IMG/VR virus record: IMGVR_UViG_3300036760_000028
Coordinates: 1-30,009 of that record
Length of the DNA: 30,009 nucleotides
Strand: one strand, 5' to 3'
Source: a virus
The notes below the pieces were generated by a model. The model was not told the origin of the DNA. It ran no database searches and saw only the letters and a program-made list of their open reading frames with translations. Positions 14,810-22,095 of the stretch are shown in pieces. The position numbers and the translations under genes were made by a program. Every line of letters starts with the position of its first letter. Positions within the stretch are counted from its first letter, which is position 1.

Positions 14810-15115
14810 TCATTCCTGTATCACCGGCACAATGATGGTTCTCTCGTATGTCCTCGCAGGCGTCGTATTAGTGACGATGGTATTCGCCAGCATGTATTCT
14901 TTACCTGGTGTGCCACCGGAAGTCTTTGATAACCAGACCGTCGTTGTCTTGTCCGTCTTGGTATCACTGTCCTTGGCAAGCGTTGCAGGTGAATCGTTAT
15001 TGACGATAGCCCAGGTGCTGGTGACGATGGTCTCATTTGTTTCGAGGTATGCCGTCCAGTCCATGGTGTACTCAATCGCTTCCTGCGGATCCTTCGGCTG
15101 CATGTACTGTGTCAT
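14810..15115 (-). CDS. Putative fibre-tail adaptor-like protein
   Basis: The product has 101 residues. It opens MTQYMQPKDPQEAIEYTMDW and continues TAYLETNETI...TSTWAI, then beta strands (KEYMLANTIVTNTTPARTYERTI). This K-D-P-x-E-x-I-x-Y-x-x-D-W pattern recurs in small phage proteins annotated as fibre-tail adaptor or similar virion proteins of podoviruses and siphoviruses. It overlaps the end of the 529-residue repeat protein by one base, so the two may act together at the tail tip. Function is inferred. Confidence 0.6.
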   Translation of the reverse strand: MTQYMQPKDPQEAIEYTMDWTAYLETNETIVTSTWAIVNNDSPATLAKDSDTKTDKTTTVWLSKTSGGTPGKEYMLANTIVTNTTPARTYERTIIVPVIQE

Positions 15116-16704
15116 CAGTTCACCGTATAGGTTCTGTTAGTGCCGGGTGCGATGAATATTCGATCTGCACCTGAGATCACGTCTTGCCTCTCCCCTTCTG
15201 CTATCACCAAGATGCGTTTAAACGGCGACGGATCAATCGATCTGAATAAATCCCCTGCGTACAGAATCGAGGCAACACCCGGCAACGCAATATCTCGTCC
15301 TGTAACCAGAGAACCGGGGGCAGATATTACGGACACGCCAGAAAGGGCGATGCCTTTTTCTATCAATAACGATCCGATACCAAATATCACTGTTTCGCCG
15401 GTAAGCGCCAGCACCAAATCACCACCGGCATTATAAACAACATCACCAGCAGAGAGAGTGATACCAACCCCGGATAAGGCATGAGCTATAGCGGCAAGTA
15501 AATCTCCGGCGGACAGAACGGAGCCGATGCCGGAGAGATTAATACTTCTGTCAGGAGCAATGATGCCGGACAGAAGTGACACTGCATTTCCGGGGACGGC
15601 AATATCATGATCGCCAATAACCGATCCTGCCGAGAGCGTAGCCACTGCTCCATTGATTGATATGCCATGATCAACTGTCAATGTCCCGACGGACAGAGTT
15701 GATGACAACCCGGTTAAAGAAATATTCCGCGCCGCAGATAGGTCACCAACAGAGCCAGCCATGGCAATGCCGGTTAGATTGATGTTTAAACCGGACTCAA
15801 TACTCGCGGTAATATCACCGGCTGAGAGCGTGACGATTCCGCCAGTGACAGCAACGCTGTAATCGACCGCCGGCGTGCCGGCGGATAACGTTATTGAATT
15901 ACCGCTTGCCGGAATACTGTGATCGGCTATCACCGTACCCACAGAAACAGTTGATGACAGCCCCGTGATGGCCTCTGCGCGATCGGCTATTACAGAGCCA
16001 ACGGAAATGGTGCTTGCAATCCCGGTGGGCGCATTGTCATGGCCAATTCCGACCGTACCCACAGATACGGTAGATGCGGCGCCGGTAATGGCAATTCTCG
16101 GGGAAAACTCTGCGGTCACAATCCGCGTGCCCAGCGAGGATGACTGACCTGTCCGCCAGTTGACATCAGCCGTGGTCATGGAAGCGGCGCCGGTCCGTTC
16201 CCATGCAATCTGAACAAACAAATACTGGTTGTCGATCGAGAATGCGCCGGGGTTAAACGTCAGTCCAGATTCATTCCCTGGGCTTGCTGCCAGATCGGTA
16301 ATCAGCGCACCCTGCTGCTGTGCTGAGGTTATTTCTGTAGCGCTTGATCCGTCTGAATTGGCCTTGAACAGCCTGAATCGTATGCGTCCATCTTGCCCGG
16401 TCGTGCTGGTAACAGAGCAAACGTTGAAGGTAAACGTCCAGTTGGCGCTGGCAAAATCTCCGGTGTATGGGTTCGTCGACCGGAATGCATCGAAGTTCGT
16501 TGTATCCAGCGAGCCGTCCGGTACCGTCGTGCCCGTAAATGTGCTTGCGGCGCGTTCTACCCCGACAAAATATTCAGAATGGTTCGTCGAGCCTGTGCCG
16601 ACTACCCAGCCATCCGTGTTCGTCGCCGCCGCCTGCGTCGCTTCCGACAGACTGCGCCAACTGTTGGCGGTCGTCGCCGTCAGATACAGACTAATCGCGC
16701 TCAT
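15115..16704 (-). CDS. Repeat-rich virion (fibre-like) protein
   Basis: The product has 529 residues in three parts. Residues 1 to about 200 form a threonine/serine-rich beta domain (NWRTGQSSSLG, YLFVQIAWERTG) of a type seen in phage structural proteins. Residues about 203-488 are roughly 14 copies of a 20-residue unit with consensus I-x-x-x-G-x-x-S-x-x-S-x-G-x-x-x-x-D/R; most units end in D or H plus a small residue. The C-terminal ~40 residues (KRILVIAEGERQDVISGADR) resemble attachment segments in small phage adaptor proteins. The repeat could form a beta-solenoid or beta-prism shaft. Candidate receptor-binding or surface fibre protein. Confidence 0.6.
   Translation of the reverse strand: MSAISLYLTATTANSWRSLSEATQAAATNTDGWVVGTGSTNHSEYFVGVERAASTFTGTTVPDGSLDTTNFDAFRSTNPYTGDFASANWTFTFNVCSVTSTTGQDGRIRFRLFKANSDGSSATEITSAQQQGALITDLAASPGNESGLTFNPGAFSIDNQYLFVQIAWERTGAASMTTADVNWRTGQSSSLGTRIVTAEFSPRIAITGAASTVSVGTVGIGHDNAPTGIASTISVGSVIADRAEAITGLSSTVSVGTVIADHSIPASGNSITLSAGTPAVDYSVAVTGGIVTLSAGDITASIESGLNINLTGIAMAGSVGDLSAARNISLTGLSSTLSVGTLTVDHGISINGAVATLSAGSVIGDHDIAVPGNAVSLLSGIIAPDRSINLSGIGSVLSAGDLLAAIAHALSGVGITLSAGDVVYNAGGDLVLALTGETVIFGIGSLLIEKGIALSGVSVISAPGSLVTGRDIALPGVASILYAGDLFRSIDPSPFKRILVIAEGERQDVISGADRIFIAPGTNRTYTVN
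15240..16098 (-). repeat. About 14 tandem 60-bp units coding a 20-residue repeat
   Basis: The units are recognisable in protein (each with S-x-G near the middle and a G near position 5) but have diverged in DNA, so they are older than the 27-bp repeats on the right. A few units are expanded by one to three residues. They span most of the second half of the fibre-like gene. Confidence 0.7.
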
Positions 16705-16903
16705 AAAAATCCTTTATGGGTGCAGTAAATCCTTGCGCTTCGTACTCCTTGCGTTTTTCGTCAGGTAGGCTCAACCACCAAACGTGATCCCACAACATGG
16801 CGAGATGCAATTCCAGATGGCGGATTCGATCGGCATCGCTCCATGGCGGTGAATCCTGAATCGGATGTTTCTCATGCAAGGCGTATGAGGCCAGTTGTGG
16901 CAT
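16691..16903 (-). CDS. Small hypothetical phage protein
   Basis: The product has 70 residues from ATG 16903; an earlier in-frame start at 16969 would overlap the upstream gene by 98 bp. It contains RHLELHLAMLWDHVWWLSLP followed by DEKRKEYEAQGF. Similar short proteins with an H-V-W-W-x-x-L-P-x-x-x-R-x-x-Y pattern occur among phage virion-gene clusters. It overlaps the start of the fibre-like gene by 14 bp. No function is assigned. Confidence 0.6.
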   Translation of the reverse strand: MPQLASYALHEKHPIQDSPPWSDADRIRHLELHLAMLWDHVWWLSLPDEKRKEYEAQGFTAPIKDFYERD

Positions 16904-17387
16904 CGTTAGTCGGCATGGTAAGGGTGAGTGTCCCCGCCGTGATCGTCTGCGATCCGAATGTATGCGCACTCACCGCTTTATTGCCCTGTGTCGAGTTGTA
17001 AATTAGCACGCAATCAAACGCGGTGGTGAGCGTGACAGTGGTAAACACAATATTGGCCGTCGGTGTGGAAAAGCCAGTGGTGCCTGAACTTGATGGTGCA
17101 ATCCAATCCGGCGAGCCGGTCAGATTCACGCCGCCGGCGGAATAACCTGTCCCTGAGACTTCACCAGATGCGGTATAGGCCGTAGTACCGGCGCCAATGG
17201 TCGCGGTAGTAACATACAGCGAGGCCATGAAGGAATCAGCGGTCGTTGCGCCACGCACTACACTCGTGCCCAGCGCATGATGACCGTTTAAGAGTTCCAC
17301 CTTGAAGCTGGTGCAGATGGCCTGTGTATTTGCCCAAAAAATAAAGGCATCAAAAATAAGCCATTTCAAAATTCTAATGATATTCAT
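16872..17387 (-). CDS. Putative virion protein with hydrophobic N-terminal extension
   Basis: The product has 171 residues. Residues about 19-170 (ANTQAICTSFKVELLNGHH, then T-A-D-S-F-M-A-S-L-Y and E-V-S-G-T-G-Y-S-A-G-G) match a small phage structural protein family I recall in which the chain normally begins MANTQAIC. Here the start is ATG 17387, coupled by ATGA to the preceding gene, and adds an N-terminal 18 residues that are hydrophobic and aromatic (ILKWLIFDAFIFW). Either this is a membrane-directed variant or the real start has mutated from ATG to TGG. Confidence 0.65.
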   Translation of the reverse strand: MNIIRILKWLIFDAFIFWANTQAICTSFKVELLNGHHALGTSVVRGATTADSFMASLYVTTATIGAGTTAYTASGEVSGTGYSAGGVNLTGSPDWIAPSSSGTTGFSTPTANIVFTTVTLTTAFDCVLIYNSTQGNKAVSAHTFGSQTITAGTLTLTMPTNDATTGLIRLA

Positions 17388-17578
17388 GAGGTAAATCCTC
17401 CGGCTTCTCCGATAATTGACGCGACGCGTTTCAAAGTGACATGCGCTGAACGATGCACGATCTCGCCATTCAACCAGTATTCAACCCAAGTGGTGTGCTC
17501 ATTATCGTCGTCCACGATGCCCTCCCTTTTCTCAAGCAGGGATTCCTCCATCTCACCGTAAATGGTCGTGATCAGCAT
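17384..17578 (-). CDS. Small hypothetical phage protein
   Basis: The product has 64 residues from ATG 17578. A longer frame to 17671 is rejected because it runs through the terminator hairpin at 17607-17628. The sequence MLITTIYGEMEESLLEKREG then W-V-E-Y-W-L and H-V-T-L-K-R matches a class of small proteins found early in phage virion-gene clusters. It is the first gene of the late operon after the promoter and terminator. Its TGA overlaps the next ATG. Confidence 0.6.
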   Translation of the reverse strand: MLITTIYGEMEESLLEKREGIVDDDNEHTTWVEYWLNGEIVHRSAHVTLKRVASIIGEAGGFTS

Positions 17579-17606
17579 ATTGATTCCATGGTGAATTTCA
17601 GGCAAT

Positions 17607-17628
17607 AAAAAACCGGCCAGGGGCCGGT
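17607..17628 (-). terminator. Intrinsic terminator just downstream of the late promoter
   Basis: On minus, ACCGGCC, loop CCT and GGCCGGT give a 7-bp GC-rich stem followed by six T. It is about 25-46 nt after the predicted start of the late promoter, in the arrangement of lambda PR' and tR'. Confidence 0.85.
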
Positions 17629-17659
17629 CTGATTGGATAGCTTTGAGCAAGTATACATA

Positions 17660-17688
17660 AAAATACATCATGATCGGTTGACTGTCAA
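17660..17688 (-). promoter_or_regulatory. Predicted late promoter (PR'-like)
   Basis: Minus-strand TTGACA (17688-17683) lies 17 bp from TATTTT (17665-17660). The -35 hexamer contains the TGA stop of the Q-like gene (17687-17685). A second candidate -10, TATACT, is at 17655-17650. The promoter is immediately followed by the terminator at 17607-17628. Start of transcription is predicted near 17653. Sequence only; not tested. Confidence 0.7.
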
Positions 17689-18227
17689 ATGCCGTTTGTT
17701 CCGTATCTCATTGCGCCCATTAAGAAATGCAGTGCTAAATTATTTCTGATTTTGAAAGTGAACTCGCTGATCCTGAGTTTCCAGGCGCCATCCTTCACGG
17801 TCATGTTCCTGGAATAGATCATCTCAATGATGCGCCGCAATGAATACGGCAAGGCGCGCACCAGCCGGTCCGTTTCTATTTCCTCTGACCAGTCCCGGCC
17901 CGGGCTCGTGGAGCGTATCAATGCCGCGTAAACCTCTTTCCCAGCCTGATATTTGAGCTTGTGGAATGTCTTGTGGTTGCAATGCCCACAGGTGGTCGGG
18001 CGCTTTCCGAAGTAATAACAGAGGCAGGTCTTGCAGGACCATGCTTGCGGGACTTTCTTGGTGCGGCGCTTGCTCTCGGCTTCCTCGGCCTGCAGCCGGT
18101 ACATCATGCTGCTGGTGGTCTGCCCGGCTGGCGTCTCCCGTGCCCGCGTATAATCCCCCCAGCTCCAGAGTCTGTCAGTAGCCAGTTTCTTCTTGCGCTC
18201 ATAGTCTGCATCAGGTGGGATGTTCAA
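17685..18227 (-). CDS. Q-like late antiterminator with zinc-binding motif
   Basis: The product has 180 residues from a TTG at 18227, which has AAGGA 8 nt upstream; the longer frame to 18359 lacks a good start. An N-terminal D-R-L-W-S-W-G-D-Y helix resembles Q proteins. A zinc-finger pair follows: C65-x2-C68 and C80-x2-C83. Residues about 117-175 form a helix bundle (LVRALPYSLRRIIEMIYSRN) like sigma-region-4 folds. Q proteins bind the late promoter and let polymerase ignore terminators. The downstream promoter-terminator supports this function strongly. Confidence 0.8.
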   Translation of the reverse strand: MNIPPDADYERKKKLATDRLWSWGDYTRARETPAGQTTSSMMYRLQAEEAESKRRTKKVPQAWSCKTCLCYYFGKRPTTCGHCNHKTFHKLKYQAGKEVYAALIRSTSPGRDWSEEIETDRLVRALPYSLRRIIEMIYSRNMTVKDGAWKLRISEFTFKIRNNLALHFLMGAMRYGTNGI

Positions 18228-18399
18228 CGAGGCTGTCCTTCCTGACTCGCTGCACGTGAGCGCACTTGGATCGGTTGCGCCGGTTGCGCATCTCCGACGG
18301 TGAATACCAGATAAGCACAGTGACATGACCATCAGTGGCGTCGACGGTGGATACATCAACGGGCTTGCCGGATTTGCGGAGATAATATTTTTTATCCAT
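18211..18399 (-). CDS. Small hypothetical protein
   Basis: The product has 62 residues: MDKKYYLRKSGKPVDVSTVD, then a V-T-V-L-I-W-Y-S strand and a basic C-terminus. ATG 18399 overlaps the NinG stop, and its own stop overlaps the Q-like gene's start region. It is a short accessory gene in the nin region of unknown role. Confidence 0.5.
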   Translation of the reverse strand: MDKKYYLRKSGKPVDVSTVDATDGHVTVLIWYSPSEMRNRRNRSKCAHVQRVRKDSLVEHPT

Positions 18400-18796
18400 T
18401 TCGTAAGTTGTTTATCTTCGTTATCATTTCACTGATTTTCTCGGCGTAGTCAACGCGGGTCAGTTTAAGCGGCTGCCGCGCCAGATATTTTAAATCAGCA
18501 ATTACTTCCTCGCCGTAACGCATCAACATGTAATCGTAATAGGCGTGGATATTCCCGCGCTGCCAAACGTTACAGGAGACACACTGAGGATGAATATTAC
18601 GGAGATCAAAATACACGGCGCTGCCTTTTTTCTTCGGTAGGAAATGACCGGCGTGTATCTCCCGGTAAGGCTTGCTTTGCGGACACGTCACACACTGGAC
18701 ATGCCCAGCGCTATCCATCCTGGACTTACGCACAAATTCAGAGGTCAGCCGCCATAGCCTCGCCTTCAACGTCGAGAGTTTTTCAGGGCGCTTCAT
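18392..18796 (-). CDS. ninG: NinG-like recombination protein (Rap family)
   Basis: The product has 134 residues. C35-x2-C38, HAGH at 48-51, and C72-x2-C75 followed by NVWQRGN are the NinG/Rap signature: a zinc-binding HNH-like nuclease. Lambda Rap binds and resolves branched recombination intermediates. It is shorter than lambda NinG, lacking the N-terminal extra zinc part. It starts with ATGA overlap after the HNH gene. Identification is strong; activity inferred. Confidence 0.9.
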   Translation of the reverse strand: MKRPEKLSTLKARLWRLTSEFVRKSRMDSAGHVQCVTCPQSKPYREIHAGHFLPKKKGSAVYFDLRNIHPQCVSCNVWQRGNIHAYYDYMLMRYGEEVIADLKYLARQPLKLTRVDYAEKISEMITKINNLRNG

Positions 18797-19362
18797 CCCG
18801 CCTTCCGGTGCTTCCAGTAATATTCCGGGTCCAGCAGCGGCAGCACTTCCCCGGCCTCGCTAGCAATTATTCTATTTCTCGATGGTAGTCTTCTATTGTT
18901 TGCTTGCTCTTTGTATGTCGCCCAGCGACAGTTATCGTGTGAGTATCCCCTGTCATTATCAATTCTATCCAAAGTATGCTTTTTTGTTGGTTTTCTGCCC
19001 ATATCAGCAAGAAAGTTTTCATATGAATGTAACCACCTATCGCAAACTTTTATGCCTCTCCCTCCATAATTTTTAAAATGTCTCGTTTTATTGTTGTAAC
19101 AACGAGTTTTCATGTTGCCCCAAGTGCGAAATTCTTGAGTTTGGTGGTATCCCTCGCCGTGTGTTTTTTGTGATGCTCCACGCGATTCTGCTTCCAGACA
19201 ACCACATGAGCGAGTTTTGCCGCGAACTAAAGATGTAGACTGAACTACTTTACCGCCGCCGCAATCACAAACACAGTCCCACCTCATTTGATTCCATTTA
19301 TTTTTTCCGTTAAGACCAACAACCGTTAACCTACCGATTCTCTTACCTGTTAGATTTTTCAT
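18793..19362 (-). CDS. HNH homing endonuclease
   Basis: The product has 189 residues. An N-terminal zinc part (C30-x-C32-x-C34 and C53-x-C55) precedes the W-G-N-M-K-T-R-C helix and NYGGRGIKVCDRW. The HNH-type core follows: LDRIDNDRGY (131-140) and D-N-C-R-W-A-T. These free-standing HNH enzymes spread between phage genes. It lies between NinB and NinG with ATGA overlaps on both sides. Its last ~28 residues (SEAGEVLPLLDPEYYWKHR) are not part of the HNH family pattern and may be the remnant of an older small gene. Confidence 0.88.
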   Translation of the reverse strand: MKNLTGKRIGRLTVVGLNGKNKWNQMRWDCVCDCGGGKVVQSTSLVRGKTRSCGCLEAESRGASQKTHGEGYHQTQEFRTWGNMKTRCYNNKTRHFKNYGGRGIKVCDRWLHSYENFLADMGRKPTKKHTLDRIDNDRGYSHDNCRWATYKEQANNRRLPSRNRIIASEAGEVLPLLDPEYYWKHRKAG

Positions 19363-19796
19363 GCCGCCGCCGAATAATGATTTAATACTTGCTCTGTATA
19401 TTCAGATTTTTGATGTTTTGTCATTACGCTTGTTACTGGAATTGAGCGCATCAACCTCAGTTGATATTCGTAACTTAATGGTTCCAGGGTTTCCAGCAGC
19501 ATAGAATATCTACTAGCAACGTCCGTGTTATTACTGGCCGCTAAAATGGGCAGCCCAAAAGTTAATTTGCAATAACATTTAATTCCCTCTGGCGTATCGT
19601 CATTATTTTTTCTGGCAATATCGGTATAAATTGCATGACTGAAACTGTTTTGCGGCAGAGTTCTTGGCTCTTCGTACAACCTGATGATAATTTCAATGCT
19701 GTCAGTAAGCGGCAACTGGCGCAGGAACATCATCGCGTTGCCACGTATCAATTCCCTGCGCTTATCATCTTTGTGGCAAATGAAATGCTTATTCAT
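19359..19796 (-). CDS. ninB: NinB-like recombination protein
   Basis: The product has 145 residues. It contains the R-T-L-P-Q-N-S-F-S-H-A-I-Y helix (residues 45-57), E-G-I-K-C-Y-C-K-L-T-F-G, and a Y-S-M-L-L-E-T-L-E segment, in the order of the lambda Orf/NinB family, which loads recombinases and binds SSB and single strands. Lambda also puts ninB before ninG. Start and stop overlap neighbours (ATGA). Confidence 0.75.
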   Translation of the reverse strand: MNKHFICHKDDKRRELIRGNAMMFLRQLPLTDSIEIIIRLYEEPRTLPQNSFSHAIYTDIARKNNDDTPEGIKCYCKLTFGLPILAASNNTDVASRYSMLLETLEPLSYEYQLRLMRSIPVTSVMTKHQKSEYTEQVLNHYSAAA

Positions 19797-20212
19797 GCAG
19801 CTTCAATCTGTTCGGGTGTGAGGGGTGGTAAAATCTCAGCCTTGACCGCTTGTTTCAGACCACGTTCCAGTTCCCGGCGCCGGGTCTCGTTGCTCTGCCA
19901 GTGAGTAAATTCTTTCTGGTGGCGCGCCTCCATTTGCGGAGTGGGCTTGCCGCCCATGGACTTGATGCACATCTTCAGCAGTTCACCGATGTCTACCTTG
20001 TCGGCAGGTACAACAGCGAACTCTGGCCGCTCGCGTTGTAAATCGGCAATAGCTTTATCGCGCCAGTCAAGATCCGCATACAGTAGGCAGGCCGCGCATT
20101 TATAGCGTTCGGTCCGTTCTTTACGGTTGCGCCAGGTGCGATAGTAACCATGTATTTCCCCATGGCAGGCAAAGCAGATGCGCGGGACAAAAACTTTTTC
20201 CTCTTTGCTCAT
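19793..20212 (-). CDS. Hypothetical protein with two zinc-type cysteine pairs
   Basis: The product has 139 residues. C-F-A-C-H near residue 13 and C-A-A-C near residue 38 form a C-x2-C pair set, then basic helical sequence (RRRELERGLKQAVKAE). It may bind DNA or the replication protein encoded just upstream. ATG overlaps that gene's stop. No family name is known to me. Confidence 0.6.
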   Translation of the reverse strand: MSKEEKVFVPRICFACHGEIHGYYRTWRNRKERTERYKCAACLLYADLDWRDKAIADLQRERPEFAVVPADKVDIGELLKMCIKSMGGKPTPQMEARHQKEFTHWQSNETRRRELERGLKQAVKAEILPPLTPEQIEAA

Positions 20213-20976
20213 GTGTTTGCCGCCACGCAGCGTTGTCGTAAATCAAAATAACTTTCCCCAGGTTTCGATGTGATCCCATGGTCGCTGGCATAGACTTCCA
20301 GCGCCCTGTGGTCGTTGGGGGATGGGATGGTGCCGTTGCCTTTTTTCTGCGGGCTATCTTTCTCCCGCGCCTCCCACGTCCTGACACACGCACGCCAGTC
20401 CTTGACGGGCTTACCCTTGCCCTGCACCCACCCGTTGGCCTGGTAGAAGTCCAGAAAGGTTTGGGGGTTGATGCTGTTCTTGCGTTCAAGGCAATATTCT
20501 TCGACCTCCTTGAGAGCGGGGGGCGTGAAACGCCCTCTCTTTTCTTTGGTTATTGGTTCTTGGTTAGTGGTTAGTGGTTTATGGTTAGCATTGCCTTCGC
20601 TATGCGTTCGCATGTCACCTTGCATAGCGTTCGCATTGCCTTCGTTTTGCAAACGCTCACGCTCCCATCGGGAGTCCGCGCTGGCCGCTGCTTTTTTTCT
20701 TTTACCTTGGAAGTGGTCTATCTCCTCGTCGCATCTTTTCTGGTGCCAGCCGTCATCCTGCAGGATGAAAAATTCATCAAGAACGGTTTTAACGGCCTCC
20801 TTTTGAGCTTTACTTGTTGCTCTCGCCATCCTGCAAGCTGCGGCCATGTTTACCGGGATGGGCTTCTCAGACAGATAGTACGCCCGTATCAGGCGCGTGT
20901 ACGCCATGTCCTCATCCCATGACAAATGAGAAGTTGCGGCGGCGTAGTCCCCGATATGGTCCTTGAAATAATTCAT
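20209..20976 (-). CDS. DUF1376-type replication protein with DnaT-like C-terminus
   Basis: The product has 255 residues. Residues 1 to about 90 (MNYFKDHIGDYAAATSHLSW, then YTRLIRAYYLSEKPIP) are DUF1376. Residues about 170-225 (LKEVEEYCLERK, then FLDFYQANGWVQGKGKPVKD then W) fit the C-terminal domain of phage helicase-loader or DnaT-like proteins. It probably binds origin DNA and recruits the host helicase DnaB, as no phage helicase is in the window. ATG overlaps the preceding stop. Confidence 0.85.
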   Translation of the reverse strand: MNYFKDHIGDYAAATSHLSWDEDMAYTRLIRAYYLSEKPIPVNMAAACRMARATSKAQKEAVKTVLDEFFILQDDGWHQKRCDEEIDHFQGKRKKAAASADSRWERERLQNEGNANAMQGDMRTHSEGNANHKPLTTNQEPITKEKRGRFTPPALKEVEEYCLERKNSINPQTFLDFYQANGWVQGKGKPVKDWRACVRTWEAREKDSPQKKGNGTIPSPNDHRALEVYASDHGITSKPGESYFDLRQRCVAANT

Positions 20977-21548
20977 TGCAGGTGATTGCTTTTTGCGCGG
21001 TTAATGTCAGCCGGGAGAATTTGCAAATTCCACGGAACGTGAAGCCCGCATACAAACTTACTCACCAGTGGGACTATATGGTCAACTTCATGGCGTTCAC
21101 CTGATTCAACCGTAATGCGTCTAGCATCCTTATAAATAGCCTTGATGTCTGACTTGTGTTTATCACTCAGCCAAGCCGGTGTTGCATTTAATTTTCTGGC
21201 GTGGCGTGCAGCCTGGATAGCTGTACGGACATATCGCGGAATGCGTTTCCAGAACGAGGTCGTCTTTGCGCTTGCTGCCCTGTATTTCTCTATCTCTTTC
21301 AGTGCCCTCCCGTTCATATATCCATCACAAGCCAGCGTGAAAAATTGGGCGAGAACGGTATCAACCGCAACTTGCTCTGTCCTGTTGAAAGCTCTGGCTA
21401 TCCTGTAACATGCCGCAAGATCAGGCGGGAGCGGCCTCTCGGTTGAATAAATATGGTCAAGCAGCACCGTATAAGCCCCCTGCTCAACCAGAGACAGGTG
21501 CGCCGTCTTGCCCATATAGTCCCCTGGGTATCGTTTGTAAAAATTCAC
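20973..21548 (-). CDS. DUF1376-HNH endonuclease fusion
   Basis: The product has 191 residues from GTG 21548, which has GAGGGG 7 nt upstream; a longer frame to 21590 would overlap the upstream gene. Residues 1-90 form a DUF1376 domain (YKRYPGDYMGKTAHLSLVEQ, then YRIARAFNRTEQ). Residues about 112-191 are a distinct HNH-type domain: ARKLNATPAW, then HEVDHIVP at 153-160 (H157), NLQ at 174-176 and N-R-A-K-S-N at 183-188. DUF1376 is a replication-initiator domain, so the nuclease may cut near the origin. It precedes a second, paralogous DUF1376 gene. Confidence 0.85.
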   Translation of the reverse strand: MNFYKRYPGDYMGKTAHLSLVEQGAYTVLLDHIYSTERPLPPDLAACYRIARAFNRTEQVAVDTVLAQFFTLACDGYMNGRALKEIEKYRAASAKTTSFWKRIPRYVRTAIQAARHARKLNATPAWLSDKHKSDIKAIYKDARRITVESGERHEVDHIVPLVSKFVCGLHVPWNLQILPADINRAKSNHLQ

Positions 21549-21570
21549 AGCGTCCCCCTCACCCTTGGTC

Positions 21571-21930
21571 TTACGCAAAAGCGCTGCCATTCAATCTGGC
21601 GCGTAACTGCGATTGCTGGGTGACGTCAATGTTACTTAACTCAGACACATCAACCATCATTCTGGATACCGGATGTTCAGGTTTGCCCGTTTCAAACAGC
21701 TTTTCAAACTTGACGGATAAATCAGTAATGCCATTTTTCTGCGCCATTTTTACAAATTCTTGGGCGGGGCCCAGGATGTCGAACTCATCCAGTGGGCGCG
21801 CGCGCAGATTATCAATCGCGAGTTTTGCGCGCTTTCCATATTCTTCTTCGTTCTCATTTTTTGCCCGCCCGTTTTTGTTATACCATTTTTTGAGCTCCGC
21901 ATTCTTGTCTAGCCCATAAACCTTAAACAT
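21571..21930 (-). CDS. Hypothetical, highly charged helical protein
   Basis: The product has 119 residues and is mainly charged helix (LKKWYNKNGRAKNENEEEYG and so on). It contains a D-V-S-E-L-S-N-I-D segment near the C-terminus. ATG 21930 has AGGAGA 8 nt upstream. Its stop is 22 bp upstream of the GTG start of the DUF1376-HNH gene. No domain recognised. Confidence 0.6.
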   Translation of the reverse strand: MFKVYGLDKNAELKKWYNKNGRAKNENEEEYGKRAKLAIDNLRARPLDEFDILGPAQEFVKMAQKNGITDLSVKFEKLFETGKPEHPVSRMMVDVSELSNIDVTQQSQLRARLNGSAFA

Positions 21931-21951
21931 AATTGTCTCCTATTTCATAGG

Positions 21952-22095
21952 TCATCCATAAATCCACCACGTCACGACGCCGCCCACCACCAGGCCGAAC
22001 ATACCGCCTATCCATAGTCCGCACCTGAACGCCTCCCATTGCGCGTCGGTTTCATGCTCAAACCGTTTCAGTTCATCGTCGATTTTGTGGAGCAT
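21952..22095 (-). CDS. Small single-span membrane protein
   Basis: The product has 47 residues: a charged N-terminal helix (MLHKIDDELKRFEHETDAQW) then a hydrophobic segment L-W-I-G-G-M-F-G-L-V-V-G-G-V-V ending W-W-I-Y-G. ATG 22095 overlaps the TAA of the preceding nuclease gene (TAATG), which supports it. It is short enough to be missed by standard ORF cut-offs. Function unknown. Confidence 0.7.
   Translation of the reverse strand: MLHKIDDELKRFEHETDAQWEAFRCGLWIGGMFGLVVGGVVTWWIYG

Noticed and set aside
15240-16098. Variable region of a diversity-generating retroelement
   Set aside because: No reverse transcriptase or template repeat is present, and the units are diverged along the gene instead of adenine-specific variants.
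15140-16768. Plus-strand frames in the fibre-like gene, suggesting an antisense gene
   Set aside because: They are shadows of a long repeat-bearing minus gene and have no ribosome sites or coherent domains.
17579-17671. Extended start of the gene ending at 17384
   Set aside because: The extension covers the late promoter leader and terminator; it would make the terminator coding.
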